Below, piece by piece: positions 9,922 through 18,446 of a DNA stretch of 35,349 nt (positions within the stretch are counted from its first letter, which is position 1; each line of letters opens with the position of its first letter). Where the stretch lies: contig CAMZLH010000016.1 in assembly GCA_947311565.1 (NCBI GenBank), forward strand, positions 1 to 35,349. Direction: 5' to 3'. A program made the translations under genes and the position numbers. Under the pieces are notes generated by a model, which worked only from the letters and a program-made list of their open reading frames with translations, was not told where the DNA came from and made no database searches. This DNA comes from an uncultured Nitratifractor sp. Lineage in GTDB: Bacteria > Campylobacterota > Campylobacteria > Campylobacterales > Sulfurovaceae.

Positions 9922-10443
9922 ATGGCAACAGTAACATTTAAAGAAGATATCGTATGTAATCTAGCAGGCAATGAGACAAATGTAGGAGATAGAGCTCCAG
10001 TAATTACAGTAGTAAACTGTGATCCAATGCTACAAGATGAGCAAGTTGGTGGAGAAGGTAAAGTTCAATTAGTAGTAGCAGTTCCATCATTAGATACTGG
10101 TGTATGTGATGCTGAAACAAGAAGATTTAACACTGAAGCTGCTAGCCTTGATGGTGTGGAAGTTGTAACAGTATCTATGGATTTACCATTTGCAGCTGCT
10201 AGATGGTGTGGAGCTGCTGGTATTGATAATATCAAAGTTTGTTCAGACTTTAGAAATAAAGATTTTGGTAACGCTTATGGTGTACTACTTGCTGATGGAC
10301 CATTAGCTGGTGTACTTGCAAGAGTTATTTTTGTTGTTGGTAAAGATGGAAAAGTTGCATATAAGCAAGTTGTTCCAGAGATTACTCAAGAGCCAAACTA
10401 CGAAGAGGCAATCGAAGCTGCTAAAGCTGCTACAAACGCATAA
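9922..10443 (+). CDS. tpx: thiol peroxidase
   Basis: Peroxiredoxin/Tpx motifs: NLAGNETNVGDRAP, VPSLDTGVCDAETRRFN, VSMDLPFAAARWCGAAGI. Confidence 0.95.
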   Translation: MATVTFKEDIVCNLAGNETNVGDRAPVITVVNCDPMLQDEQVGGEGKVQLVVAVPSLDTGVCDAETRRFNTEAASLDGVEVVTVSMDLPFAAARWCGAAGIDNIKVCSDFRNKDFGNAYGVLLADGPLAGVLARVIFVVGKDGKVAYKQVVPEITQEPNYEEAIEAAKAATNA

Positions 10444-10450
10444 TTTATAC

Positions 10451-10473
10451 CTAAAGAGGTTTAACCTCTTTAG
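10451..10473. terminator. stem-loop after tpx, probable terminator
   Basis: CTAAAGAGGTT-T-AACCTCTTTAG, an almost perfect inverted repeat 7 nt after the tpx stop. No immediate T-tract. Confidence 0.55.
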
Positions 10474-10547
10474 ACTCTAACATAATACATCTTTTTTTTA
10501 TATCTTTTTGATACAATAACCAAATACTATACTAAAGGCAAATAACA

Positions 10548-11126
10548 ATGAAGAAAATGAGTCTTATTGCAATAATTGCAGCTATTTCATTTGTACTTAA
10601 CAGTTGCTCATCTGTTCCTACAGGAGTAACAGGAGGCTACTATACTAGCGCAGACTGTCAAGGTAAACCAGAGGCTATATACAACTCAGCTAATGCCATA
10701 GATAAAATAGTTGTATCAAAAAGTGAACATAAGATGTATCTCTATAAAAATGGAAATGTTGTAAATACTTTTCCTGTATCTTTAGGTAAAAATGACCACC
10801 TTGGAAATAAAGTACAAAGAGGTGACAAAAAAACACCTGTTGGAAGCTACAGAATACTAAATAAAAGATGCCATCCTATTAAATATAGAGCAATGACAAT
10901 ATCATATCCTAATGCAAAAGATAGAAGAAGAGCAGCCGATATTGGTGTAGATCCTGGAAGCCTAATTACTATACATGGGCAACCACACTGGAATGCAGAT
11001 GGGCATGGAGATAGCTATACACTATCTAACGACTGGACAGACGGCTGTATTGCACTTACTAACAGTGACTTAGATATACTTTGGGGCAAAATAAGAGTTG
11101 GAACAACTATAGTTATTAATGAGTAG
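10548..11126 (+). CDS. L,D-transpeptidase (YkuD) lipoprotein
   Basis: Lipobox VLNSC; YkuD core IVVSKSEHKMYLYKNG, IHGQPHW and catalytic region SNDWTDGCIALTNSDLD. Confidence 0.9.
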   Translation: MKKMSLIAIIAAISFVLNSCSSVPTGVTGGYYTSADCQGKPEAIYNSANAIDKIVVSKSEHKMYLYKNGNVVNTFPVSLGKNDHLGNKVQRGDKKTPVGSYRILNKRCHPIKYRAMTISYPNAKDRRRAADIGVDPGSLITIHGQPHWNADGHGDSYTLSNDWTDGCIALTNSDLDILWGKIRVGTTIVINE

Positions 11127-11493
11127 AGAGTATACACCAAAGCAGATAGAGAAATACAAAAGACAAAAGTATATCTCTGCTCTTAATAAATGCACGAACA
11201 ATCTATATAAGATCTTTAAAAAAGAGTCTAGTAACTATCTCGAGTATCGAGATAAATTTATTAAACTTAAAAGTGGACTTTCAAAACTAGATAGTGTAAG
11301 ATTAGATACAGAACATTTTAAAAAGGTACAAGAGTATATAGATAAATTATATAACTCAACTATTGCTCTAGAACTCGATGAAGAGAGCTTTAAAGAGTTA
11401 AAAAATAAAGAGCTTTCTGAGCTAAATAGACTTCAGAAGATGAAAAATAGAGTAAAATATAGCAAACATAAACATAAACATAAATTTATTTAA
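11119..11493 (+). CDS. hypothetical protein, Lys/Glu-rich with KHKHKHK C-terminus
   Basis: ORF overlaps the 3' end of the L,D-transpeptidase gene by 8 nt. No recognised domain. Confidence 0.6.
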   Translation: MSREYTPKQIEKYKRQKYISALNKCTNNLYKIFKKESSNYLEYRDKFIKLKSGLSKLDSVRLDTEHFKKVQEYIDKLYNSTIALELDEESFKELKNKELSELNRLQKMKNRVKYSKHKHKHKFI

Positions 11494-11831
11494 ATTTAAA
11501 ATCTCCATAAGATGGTAGATAGAAGTTTAAAACTCTTCTTTACATTAATTTTACACTTTAAAAACATTTAAAACTCATATTAAGTCGGTATAATTACACA
11601 CAAGTATCTATTCTAATATATAATTTAGTTAAATTATTATTTGTAGTAAAGAATTTTCTTTATAAAAAGAGTAATAACTAAATAGTACTTTATTGCATTA
11701 AAGTATTTAATAGCTTTCGTATAACTAAAAGAGTTTTAAGAAAATTAAATACAAATAAAAGATAACTGTTAATAATTTAAACTAATACTATATTAGTATT
11801 TACCAAATATTTAAATATTAAAGAATTTACT

Positions 11832-12914
11832 ATGAAAGAACTACTTTTAACTCTAACACTTACTACCTTAGCTTTTGCAGATTTTAAAGCTGTATATCTT
11901 ATTGATAAAACAATTAAACAAACAACACTTTATAAAGATAAAGATAATGTTCTATTCAATATATCTAACAAGGGTAAAACTCTAGAAGACCTTATTATCT
12001 CTAACTCTTCAAAATATATTAGATTTAAAGATCAAGGGGTAGAACACCTATACGAAATAACAAGAAGTACAGAGAAAATTGAAGATAATAAGCAGCATAA
12101 TAAAATACCCAAAAACTATAAAGTAGAGAGTAAAGTATACAATATTAAGTATTTGGGATTTAATGCACAAAAATGGACAGTTAAATACAATAATGGTATT
12201 AGTGAAGATATTCTAGTTACAAACGATACTAATTTAACTAAAAGTTTAACTAAGAGCTTAAATGCTCTTAAAAGCTTACTACCAGCAGATAAACAAAATG
12301 ATGCTTCTATGTTTAAATTAGATAATGAATTTGTAATATTAAAGACAAAAGATTTAGAGCTTATTGAGTTTTCAAATGAGCAAATAGAGAGCTCTATAAT
12401 AGATATAAATATAAAACTTAACAGAAAAAAACAAGTTGAGTTATCTAAAAATATTCAAGATTGTTTTAATAGTGTTTGTTGTGGTAAAAGAGAAAGTATT
12501 GAGGCAAAAGAGTTATCCCATATTTTAAAAAAAGATGTAGATAGCTGGAGATTAGATACAATAGTGAAGTGTCAAAATGTTACACAAAAAGATTTAGAAA
12601 GTGCTCTATATAAACATTTAGATAGCTATATAATAGTTGAACTATCTACACAATATATAACACTTGAAGGGAAAATTGTTAGCCTAGTAAAAAAAGGAAT
12701 TAAAGTTGAGGATATTAATAATACAATAGTAAATGGGTATGAGACTACAGCAGCTTATTTACCTATTTTAGATGCTACTATTATAGATATCTTCCTACCA
12801 AATAGCACAATGTCACTATATACAAAAGGTCAAAAAAATCTTTTAGAATTTGCAAAAAAAGCTATACTATTTAAAAAAGATTTAAACTATACACTTAATA
12901 CAGAGGGTATTTAA
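11832..12914 (+). CDS. hypothetical secreted protein
   Basis: Signal-peptide-like N-terminus MKELLLTLTLTTLAFADF and CFNSVCCGKRES Cys cluster. No recognised family. Confidence 0.7.
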   Translation: MKELLLTLTLTTLAFADFKAVYLIDKTIKQTTLYKDKDNVLFNISNKGKTLEDLIISNSSKYIRFKDQGVEHLYEITRSTEKIEDNKQHNKIPKNYKVESKVYNIKYLGFNAQKWTVKYNNGISEDILVTNDTNLTKSLTKSLNALKSLLPADKQNDASMFKLDNEFVILKTKDLELIEFSNEQIESSIIDINIKLNRKKQVELSKNIQDCFNSVCCGKRESIEAKELSHILKKDVDSWRLDTIVKCQNVTQKDLESALYKHLDSYIIVELSTQYITLEGKIVSLVKKGIKVEDINNTIVNGYETTAAYLPILDATIIDIFLPNSTMSLYTKGQKNLLEFAKKAILFKKDLNYTLNTEGI

Positions 12915-12964
12915 TTAAAGAGATAGTATTCAATAAATGATATACTACTTATAAGGTCTCTGTG

Positions 12965-13750
12965 TTACCTAATCTCTCCAAACTCTATTGCCCAATATAT
13001 CTTCTCTTTATCTTTATATGCTGCAATCCCAATATCTGTATATCGCTTCTCAAATAAAATAGAAGAGTGCGTTGGACTTTTTAAGAAGTTATCTATAGCA
13101 TGTACAAAATGTTGATATATATCACCATTACCCACTATAGAGTATTTAGTATAAGTTAATATCTCTCCAGCAACTCTTTTTGGTTTAATAGGATAACCAA
13201 AGAAGAGTATTCTCTCATAAAAATTACTACCTGATCCTGCAGATTTTCTTGCAATATCTGTACCTCTTCCTGATCCTACATGACTTAAAAAATTATTTAT
13301 TGCCATATCTTTAACATGTGCTGTTGAAGCATCAGCTAGCATATTATCAAACCTTAATCTACCAACCTGATTATATGAAGAGCTGCCACTCTCTCTAATA
13401 GAGTTAATATAACTCATCATTTTTACTCTAACATGCGCTAAATTAACAGTTCCCGATTTACCACGATATGAACTAATCCTTTTTGAGACAATCATTAATG
13501 GTTTAATATTACTACTATTTTGTGTTAAGCTATCCATTCTTCTTGAGTAGTTTTTATTTGAAATTAGATTTTTCCTATCTCTATATCTAGTTAATCTATT
13601 CCCTGTTTTATGTCTAATTTTAACCTTATATTTATTTATATTAGTAATAGTACTATTATCTACTTTTGGTGGTCGAGCTCTTCTATAGTTATCACAACCA
13701 ATCAGTAGTAACGTAGATAGTAGTGTAGCTGTTATTTGTGTACATTTCAT
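12965..13750 (-). CDS. CAP/SCP-domain lipoprotein
   Basis: Lipobox LLLIGC; CAP-like motifs LADASTAHVKDMAINNFLSHVGS, KRVAGEIL, AIDNFLKSPTHSSILFEKRYTDIGIA. Confidence 0.82.
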   Translation of the reverse strand: MKCTQITATLLSTLLLIGCDNYRRARPPKVDNSTITNINKYKVKIRHKTGNRLTRYRDRKNLISNKNYSRRMDSLTQNSSNIKPLMIVSKRISSYRGKSGTVNLAHVRVKMMSYINSIRESGSSSYNQVGRLRFDNMLADASTAHVKDMAINNFLSHVGSGRGTDIARKSAGSGSNFYERILFFGYPIKPKRVAGEILTYTKYSIVGNGDIYQHFVHAIDNFLKSPTHSSILFEKRYTDIGIAAYKDKEKIYWAIEFGEIR

Positions 13751-13836
13751 TTTTCACCAACCATATTTTAAGTTAATCAAAATTATATCATTTATTAACT
13801 TTATTAAAGCTAATAATCCCATTTTATGGTGGTTTA

Positions 13837-14403
13837 TTATAATAAATTAATTTCTAGTGCCTTTTTGTAATCTTTTTCTTTATTAATATTTAATAACTCT
13901 TTATCTTCAACACAAAAGTCATAACTATTAGAATTCAATATTAAATTCTTTAATTTAAAATTATTTTTACTATACATTTTTGTAGCAATCTTATATATAT
14001 CCTTACTATATATAGAGCCCATTGGCTCTAAACCTACACTACCTCTTGTCGCAACTATATCATAACTACTATCTCTATATATCTCTATCATCTTCTCTAT
14101 AGATAATAGAGACAAAAATGGCATATCTACAGATATGAAAAATATAGCTTCACTATTAATCTCTTCAAAAGAAGATATAATAGCATTTAATGGATTATAC
14201 TCTTCATAATTATCAAAAATAATTTTAGCATCAAATGGAAACTTATCCACCTTACTACTTAGATAGACTCTATTAAAAATCTTCTCTAATCTTCTATACT
14301 GATACTCACTGAGTGTAGAGTAATTAGCAAATGGTAAAAGAGCTTTGTCTCTACCCATTCTACTACTTTTCCCACCAGCTAAAATAACAGCACTAATTGA
14401 CAT
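13837..14403 (-). CDS. mobA: molybdenum cofactor guanylyltransferase
   Basis: N-terminal SAVILAGGKSSRMGRDKALLPF and FFISVDMPFLS; MobA nucleotidyltransferase. Confidence 0.9.
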   Translation of the reverse strand: MSISAVILAGGKSSRMGRDKALLPFANYSTLSEYQYRRLEKIFNRVYLSSKVDKFPFDAKIIFDNYEEYNPLNAIISSFEEINSEAIFFISVDMPFLSLLSIEKMIEIYRDSSYDIVATRGSVGLEPMGSIYSKDIYKIATKMYSKNNFKLKNLILNSNSYDFCVEDKELLNINKEKDYKKALEINLL

Positions 14404-15535
14404 ATCTAACTCTTCTTTTATGAACTAATAGTAAAATTGCAGCTAAAAGTGCAATAAATGATTCAAATATAAATAGATCTTTTGGTGAATAACTATAGAT
14501 ATATCCAGATACAATTGCACCAACTGCACCACCAAGTCCAAAACTAATACCTAAAAAGAACTGCTGTGCTAACTTCTTTTGAGTATATAATATATATACA
14601 TAACTTATTGCTGCAGTATAATATAGTGCAAAACTAAGTGCATGTGTAGCCTGTGACAATCCAATAACAACTATACTTTTAGGAAAAAATGCAACCAGAA
14701 TCCATCTTACTACGCCACTTAATGTAGATATCATAAGTAAATTTAATAAATTAAATCTAGATAGCAATCCACCTTGGAAAATAAGCATAACTATTTCACA
14801 TAAAACTCCAAAAATCCACAGATAACTTACAGTATCAAGTCCCATTCCATTTTGTGTCTCATATATTGTAAAAAAGTTATAAAACCCACCAAAACTAAAC
14901 TGAAACAAAAATATACTAGCCCAAAATGCCCAATACTTAAATAGTGAAAACTCTCTATTATCTTCAAAATTATCTTCTAATATACTACTCTTTTCAAAAG
15001 TAGATACTAATACTCCTGTAACTAAAGTTAATAGTGACATTAAAGATAGTGATATTAATGCCAATAGATAACCATCTAAAATATTACCTAAAACAAAAGC
15101 AACTAAACTAAATCCAATAGAGCCCCATAATCTAATCTTTCCATATCTCTCTTTACCAACTTGCTCTATAGCTATTGTCTCTACAAATGGCAATGCAGCT
15201 CCCATTGCGCCACCATACATTAAATTTAATAGCAAAAATAACCAAAAACTATTTATTGTTATAAAAAATATAAGTGTTATTACAAAAGTAGCTAATAAAG
15301 AGATATAAAATATATTATTTGTTAATTTAATCCATTTTTTAAATATAAATGGCAGTATAAACCTCATTAAAGGTGCACTTGTATATATAGCTCCGATCTC
15401 TGTTACAGAGTATCCAATATCTTTTAAAACTTTTGGCATAAATATTATATACACACCTACCATAGCAAAGTAGAATAGGTAAAATAGCCCTAATGAGAGA
15501 GCTACACTCTTGAGTGGATTAACTCTTATTATCAT
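14393..15535 (-). CDS. MFS transporter
   Basis: About 12 predicted TM segments; resembles the HcaT/MFS_1-like family (RYGKIRLWGSIGFSL). Confidence 0.8.
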   Translation of the reverse strand: MIIRVNPLKSVALSLGLFYLFYFAMVGVYIIFMPKVLKDIGYSVTEIGAIYTSAPLMRFILPFIFKKWIKLTNNIFYISLLATFVITLIFFITINSFWLFLLLNLMYGGAMGAALPFVETIAIEQVGKERYGKIRLWGSIGFSLVAFVLGNILDGYLLALISLSLMSLLTLVTGVLVSTFEKSSILEDNFEDNREFSLFKYWAFWASIFLFQFSFGGFYNFFTIYETQNGMGLDTVSYLWIFGVLCEIVMLIFQGGLLSRFNLLNLLMISTLSGVVRWILVAFFPKSIVVIGLSQATHALSFALYYTAAISYVYILYTQKKLAQQFFLGISFGLGGAVGAIVSGYIYSYSPKDLFIFESFIALLAAILLLVHKRRVRYVN

Positions 15536-16001
15536 AAATTAATGCTGTAGATGCAATTAAATCATGAAGATTTCTCCCATCTTTTCTGAAAAATAGTACT
15601 ATCCAGCCAAATAGAATAAATGTAATTTTAGATAATAATTGTCTTAAAAATATTGTTGTAATTGGTGCACTTTTACATGTTGGTATAAATATAAGTTTTA
15701 AGTTATATGCCTTCATTCCAGGTGTTTGTCCATTCTTAATTAAAAATATAGCTTCAACTATAGTTAATGGTATGAAAATATATAGCCATCCAAGCATTTT
15801 ATGCTCTGCAAAACCATCTCTACCTCCCATTACAAAATAGAATACTAGATACACAACTGGCATCCAAAGCATAAAGCTATCTGTTAAAATAGCCTTAAAA
15901 ATATCTCCTCTTTTTGCAAAACTAAACAGATCTTTTGGAGTACTATTTTTACTCTCTCTAACTCTACCCTGCTTAATATCTCTAAATCTATTTTTAGCCA
16001 C
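15519..16001 (-). CDS. RDD family protein
   Basis: RDD-type architecture: FAKRGDIFKAILTDSFML, NGQTPGMKAYNLKLI, LRQLLSKI, RKDGRNLHDLIASTALI. Confidence 0.85.
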   Translation of the reverse strand: MAKNRFRDIKQGRVRESKNSTPKDLFSFAKRGDIFKAILTDSFMLWMPVVYLVFYFVMGGRDGFAEHKMLGWLYIFIPLTIVEAIFLIKNGQTPGMKAYNLKLIFIPTCKSAPITTIFLRQLLSKITFILFGWIVLFFRKDGRNLHDLIASTALIYDNKS

Positions 16002-17224
16002 TACTTCTGCCCGCCTAGACTCATACTAAATATAGGAAGTAGCATAGCAAGAACAATAGTACCTACAATCGCACCAATAAATAGCATCATAAAAGGTTCC
16101 ATAAGACTTAAAAGTACTTTTATCTTATCTTTGTTCTCTTCATTATACAACTTAGAAATACTCTTTAATACAGATGATACACTACTACTCTCTTCACCAA
16201 GCGCCAATGATTGCATAAAGTTTTTCTTTGGTTTAACCCCTTTTGATCTATATAGTGCAACTGAGAGCTTATTACCCTCTACAACTTTAGATGCTGCTCT
16301 ATCAAAAAGTTCAGATAGCGATCTATTATTAAAAGTAGATGATGCCAATTGTACAGCTTGGGCATAAGAGACGCCAGAGTCAAGCATCAATGAAAGTATA
16401 TAACTAAAACGACCCAGCTCATAGTTTTGTATTATATCTCCAATAACAGGAAGCTTAAGTAAAATGCTATCTATCCACCTAGTAAAAGATCCTATTTTTA
16501 TATAACTAAGTTTAAAAATTACAACTATTGCTATTATAGATAATATAGTATGTAACCAATAGTTTGTAAAAAAGTCACTCATACCAAGAACAAACTCTGT
16601 AATTGTAGGTAGCTTTTGACCTGTATCTGCAAATATTTGTGTAATCTTTGGCACAACGAATGTAATTAAGAATGCTGTCATTCCTATAGCAACCAAGAAT
16701 ATAAAAGATGGATATATCATAGCATTAGTTGCTTGCTTCTTAACTTCACCTTGAGAACTAAAGAACTCACCCATTGTAGATAGAACTTCACCCATCTTAC
16801 CGCTCTGTCCAGAGACATTAATACTTTGTAAAAAAAAGTCTGGCATCTCATATATAGTTTGAGTATTAAGTGCAACATAGAGGTTTTTACCCTCCTCTAC
16901 CATCTTTTTTACCTCTTCAATAAAACTTGCATATCTCTTCTCGCCTTTATGCTGATTATGCATAAGCTTTAAAGCTGTTACAATTGTCATTCCAGAGTCA
17001 ATATAGCTAGCTAATTCTTTAGAAAATGCACTCATTAGAGCACCACTCATAGGTCGTTTTTTTAAGTTAGCAAAGAGAGATGTCGTACTACCACCCTCCT
17101 CTAAGCTCTGATAAAAAACTCCTTTAGCTTTGAGAATCTGCTTTGCTTCATTAAGGCTATTGGCAGTAATTACCCCTTTGGCTCTTTTGCCATCTTTTGT
17201 TATACCCTTATATTTATATTGCAT
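16001..17224 (-). CDS. type II secretion/type IV pilus inner-membrane protein (GspF/PilC family)
   Basis: MQYKYKGITKDGKRAKGVI, FSKELASYIDSGMTIVTALK, QATNAMIYPSFIFLVAIGMTAFLITFVVPKITQIF, MEPFMMLFIGAIVGTIVLAMLLPIF. Confidence 0.93.
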   Translation of the reverse strand: MQYKYKGITKDGKRAKGVITANSLNEAKQILKAKGVFYQSLEEGGSTTSLFANLKKRPMSGALMSAFSKELASYIDSGMTIVTALKLMHNQHKGEKRYASFIEEVKKMVEEGKNLYVALNTQTIYEMPDFFLQSINVSGQSGKMGEVLSTMGEFFSSQGEVKKQATNAMIYPSFIFLVAIGMTAFLITFVVPKITQIFADTGQKLPTITEFVLGMSDFFTNYWLHTILSIIAIVVIFKLSYIKIGSFTRWIDSILLKLPVIGDIIQNYELGRFSYILSLMLDSGVSYAQAVQLASSTFNNRSLSELFDRAASKVVEGNKLSVALYRSKGVKPKKNFMQSLALGEESSSVSSVLKSISKLYNEENKDKIKVLLSLMEPFMMLFIGAIVGTIVLAMLLPIFSMSLGGQK

Positions 17225-17336
17225 ATATCCTGCTTTTTTATCTCTATTATAGGTTATTTTTGCTTTATTTGGGCTTTATATATATATTCAAAATAAAATA
17301 TATAATTAAGTAAAAAATATATATAGTACCATATAT

Positions 17337-17359
17337 TAAGAGTATATTTACTACTCTTA
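17337..17359. terminator. stem-loop between the DsrE-like gene and gspF-like gene (distal of two)
   Basis: TAAGAGTA-TATTTAC-TACTCTTA, perfect 8-bp stem. Confidence 0.45.
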
Positions 17360-17367
17360 GCTAGCTA

Positions 17368-17399
17368 TTAGAAGCTAAATTAAAATATTTAGCTTCTAA
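17368..17399. terminator. stem-loop downstream of the sox/MOSC/DsrE gene group
   Basis: TTAGAAGCTAAAT-TAAAATA-type loop-ATTTAGCTTCTAA, perfect 13-bp inverted repeat about 50 nt beyond the DsrE-like stop codon. Confidence 0.6.
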
Positions 17400-17448
17400 T
17401 TTTATAAGTTTAATTCTTTAAATAATAGTAAATTTTTTAGAGATAAGA

Positions 17449-17892
17449 TTAATATGGTGTAGCATCAATAAAACCATGTGCTTGACGCTCAATTACCTCT
17501 ACAATTCCAGCTTGAACAAAAGTTATATCTTCTATAAAATCTCTTTTTTTCCAACCCATAGTATCCATTGTATTAATACATCCTATAAACTCAACATCAT
17601 ACTCCATTAAAGAGCTAATTCTAGATAGTGTTTTTTTATCGTAATTTTTCTTAAGTATATTCATACCTGGTCCATAAGCAATTACAATAACTTTTAGACC
17701 ACTATCTGGATACTCCTTTAAAATATTATAGATTGTTCCTAACATATGGTTTGCATAGTGAATATCTTTATTATTTAGTTTCATAATAATTTGGCGCGGC
17801 TTATCAAAGCTTGGCTTTGGCTCTTTAAAGTTATATTTACCAAATAGTGTAAATGGTAATATCAGTAGTAGTGCTAAAAATACTCTTCTCAT
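17449..17892 (-). CDS. secreted DsrE/DsrF-like family protein
   Basis: Signal-peptide-like N-terminus, then a DsrE-like pattern (IIMKLNNKDIHYANHMLGTIYNILKEYPDSGLKVIVIAYGPGMNIL...). Confidence 0.75.
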   Translation of the reverse strand: MRRVFLALLLILPFTLFGKYNFKEPKPSFDKPRQIIMKLNNKDIHYANHMLGTIYNILKEYPDSGLKVIVIAYGPGMNILKKNYDKKTLSRISSLMEYDVEFIGCINTMDTMGWKKRDFIEDITFVQAGIVEVIERQAHGFIDATPY

Positions 17893-18341
17893 AAATTCTC
17901 CTTTAAAACATCATCTCCAACAGATATAAATCCACTCTTTACAACCTTACAGTATATACCTCGATGATTTACTATAAGTTTTGGTAACTTATTACTATAT
18001 TTAGTTAAGTGCTTACATAGTGTGCAAGCCTCGATAACCTCAATTATCGCACTTCCTAACTTTAATCTATCACCTATTGTTAATATATGTGGGTCAAAAC
18101 TTAATAGTACATTCTCTCCAAGAGCAGAAATTGGCATATCTATATTACTATCCTTAGCCATTGTATATGGCTTTGTACCAACTATCATTACACTCTTATT
18201 TAACTCTTTATTAGCAAACTTGTCATCTACAATACCATAATTAACTTTAAGCTCTATAGACTCTTTTTGCTCTCTAACTCCACTAGTACCTACTGGTGCT
18301 ATATATGTAGATAATACATCTCCCAACTTATTACCAACCAT
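17889..18341 (-). CDS. MOSC domain-containing protein
   Basis: GENVLLSFDPHILTIGDRLKLGSAIIEVIEACTLCKHL...NHRGIYCKVVKSGFISVGDDV fits MOSC; 4-nt overlap with the downstream DsrE-like gene. Confidence 0.82.
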   Translation of the reverse strand: MVGNKLGDVLSTYIAPVGTSGVREQKESIELKVNYGIVDDKFANKELNKSVMIVGTKPYTMAKDSNIDMPISALGENVLLSFDPHILTIGDRLKLGSAIIEVIEACTLCKHLTKYSNKLPKLIVNHRGIYCKVVKSGFISVGDDVLKENL

Positions 18342-18409
18342 CTACTTTCCATTTTTTTAATATCTAATATGCTCTTGTAAAAAAGCGCATTAAATATTAA
18401 AATAGCATC

Positions 18410-18437
18410 AAGAGTAGAGTTAATACTCTAAACTCTT
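18410..18437. terminator. stem-loop immediately 3' of soxB (possible attenuator or partial terminator)
   Basis: AAGAGT-AGAGT-TAAT-ACTCT-AA-ACTCTT: 11 bp with a 2-nt bulge, beginning 10 nt after the soxB stop. Confidence 0.45.
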
Positions 18438-18446
18438 AAAGCTAAA

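Noticed and set aside
12480-12500. CFNSVCCGKRES considered as a c-type heme or ferredoxin motif
   Set aside because: No CXXCH and spacing does not match known Fe-S motifs; left as an uncharacterised Cys cluster.
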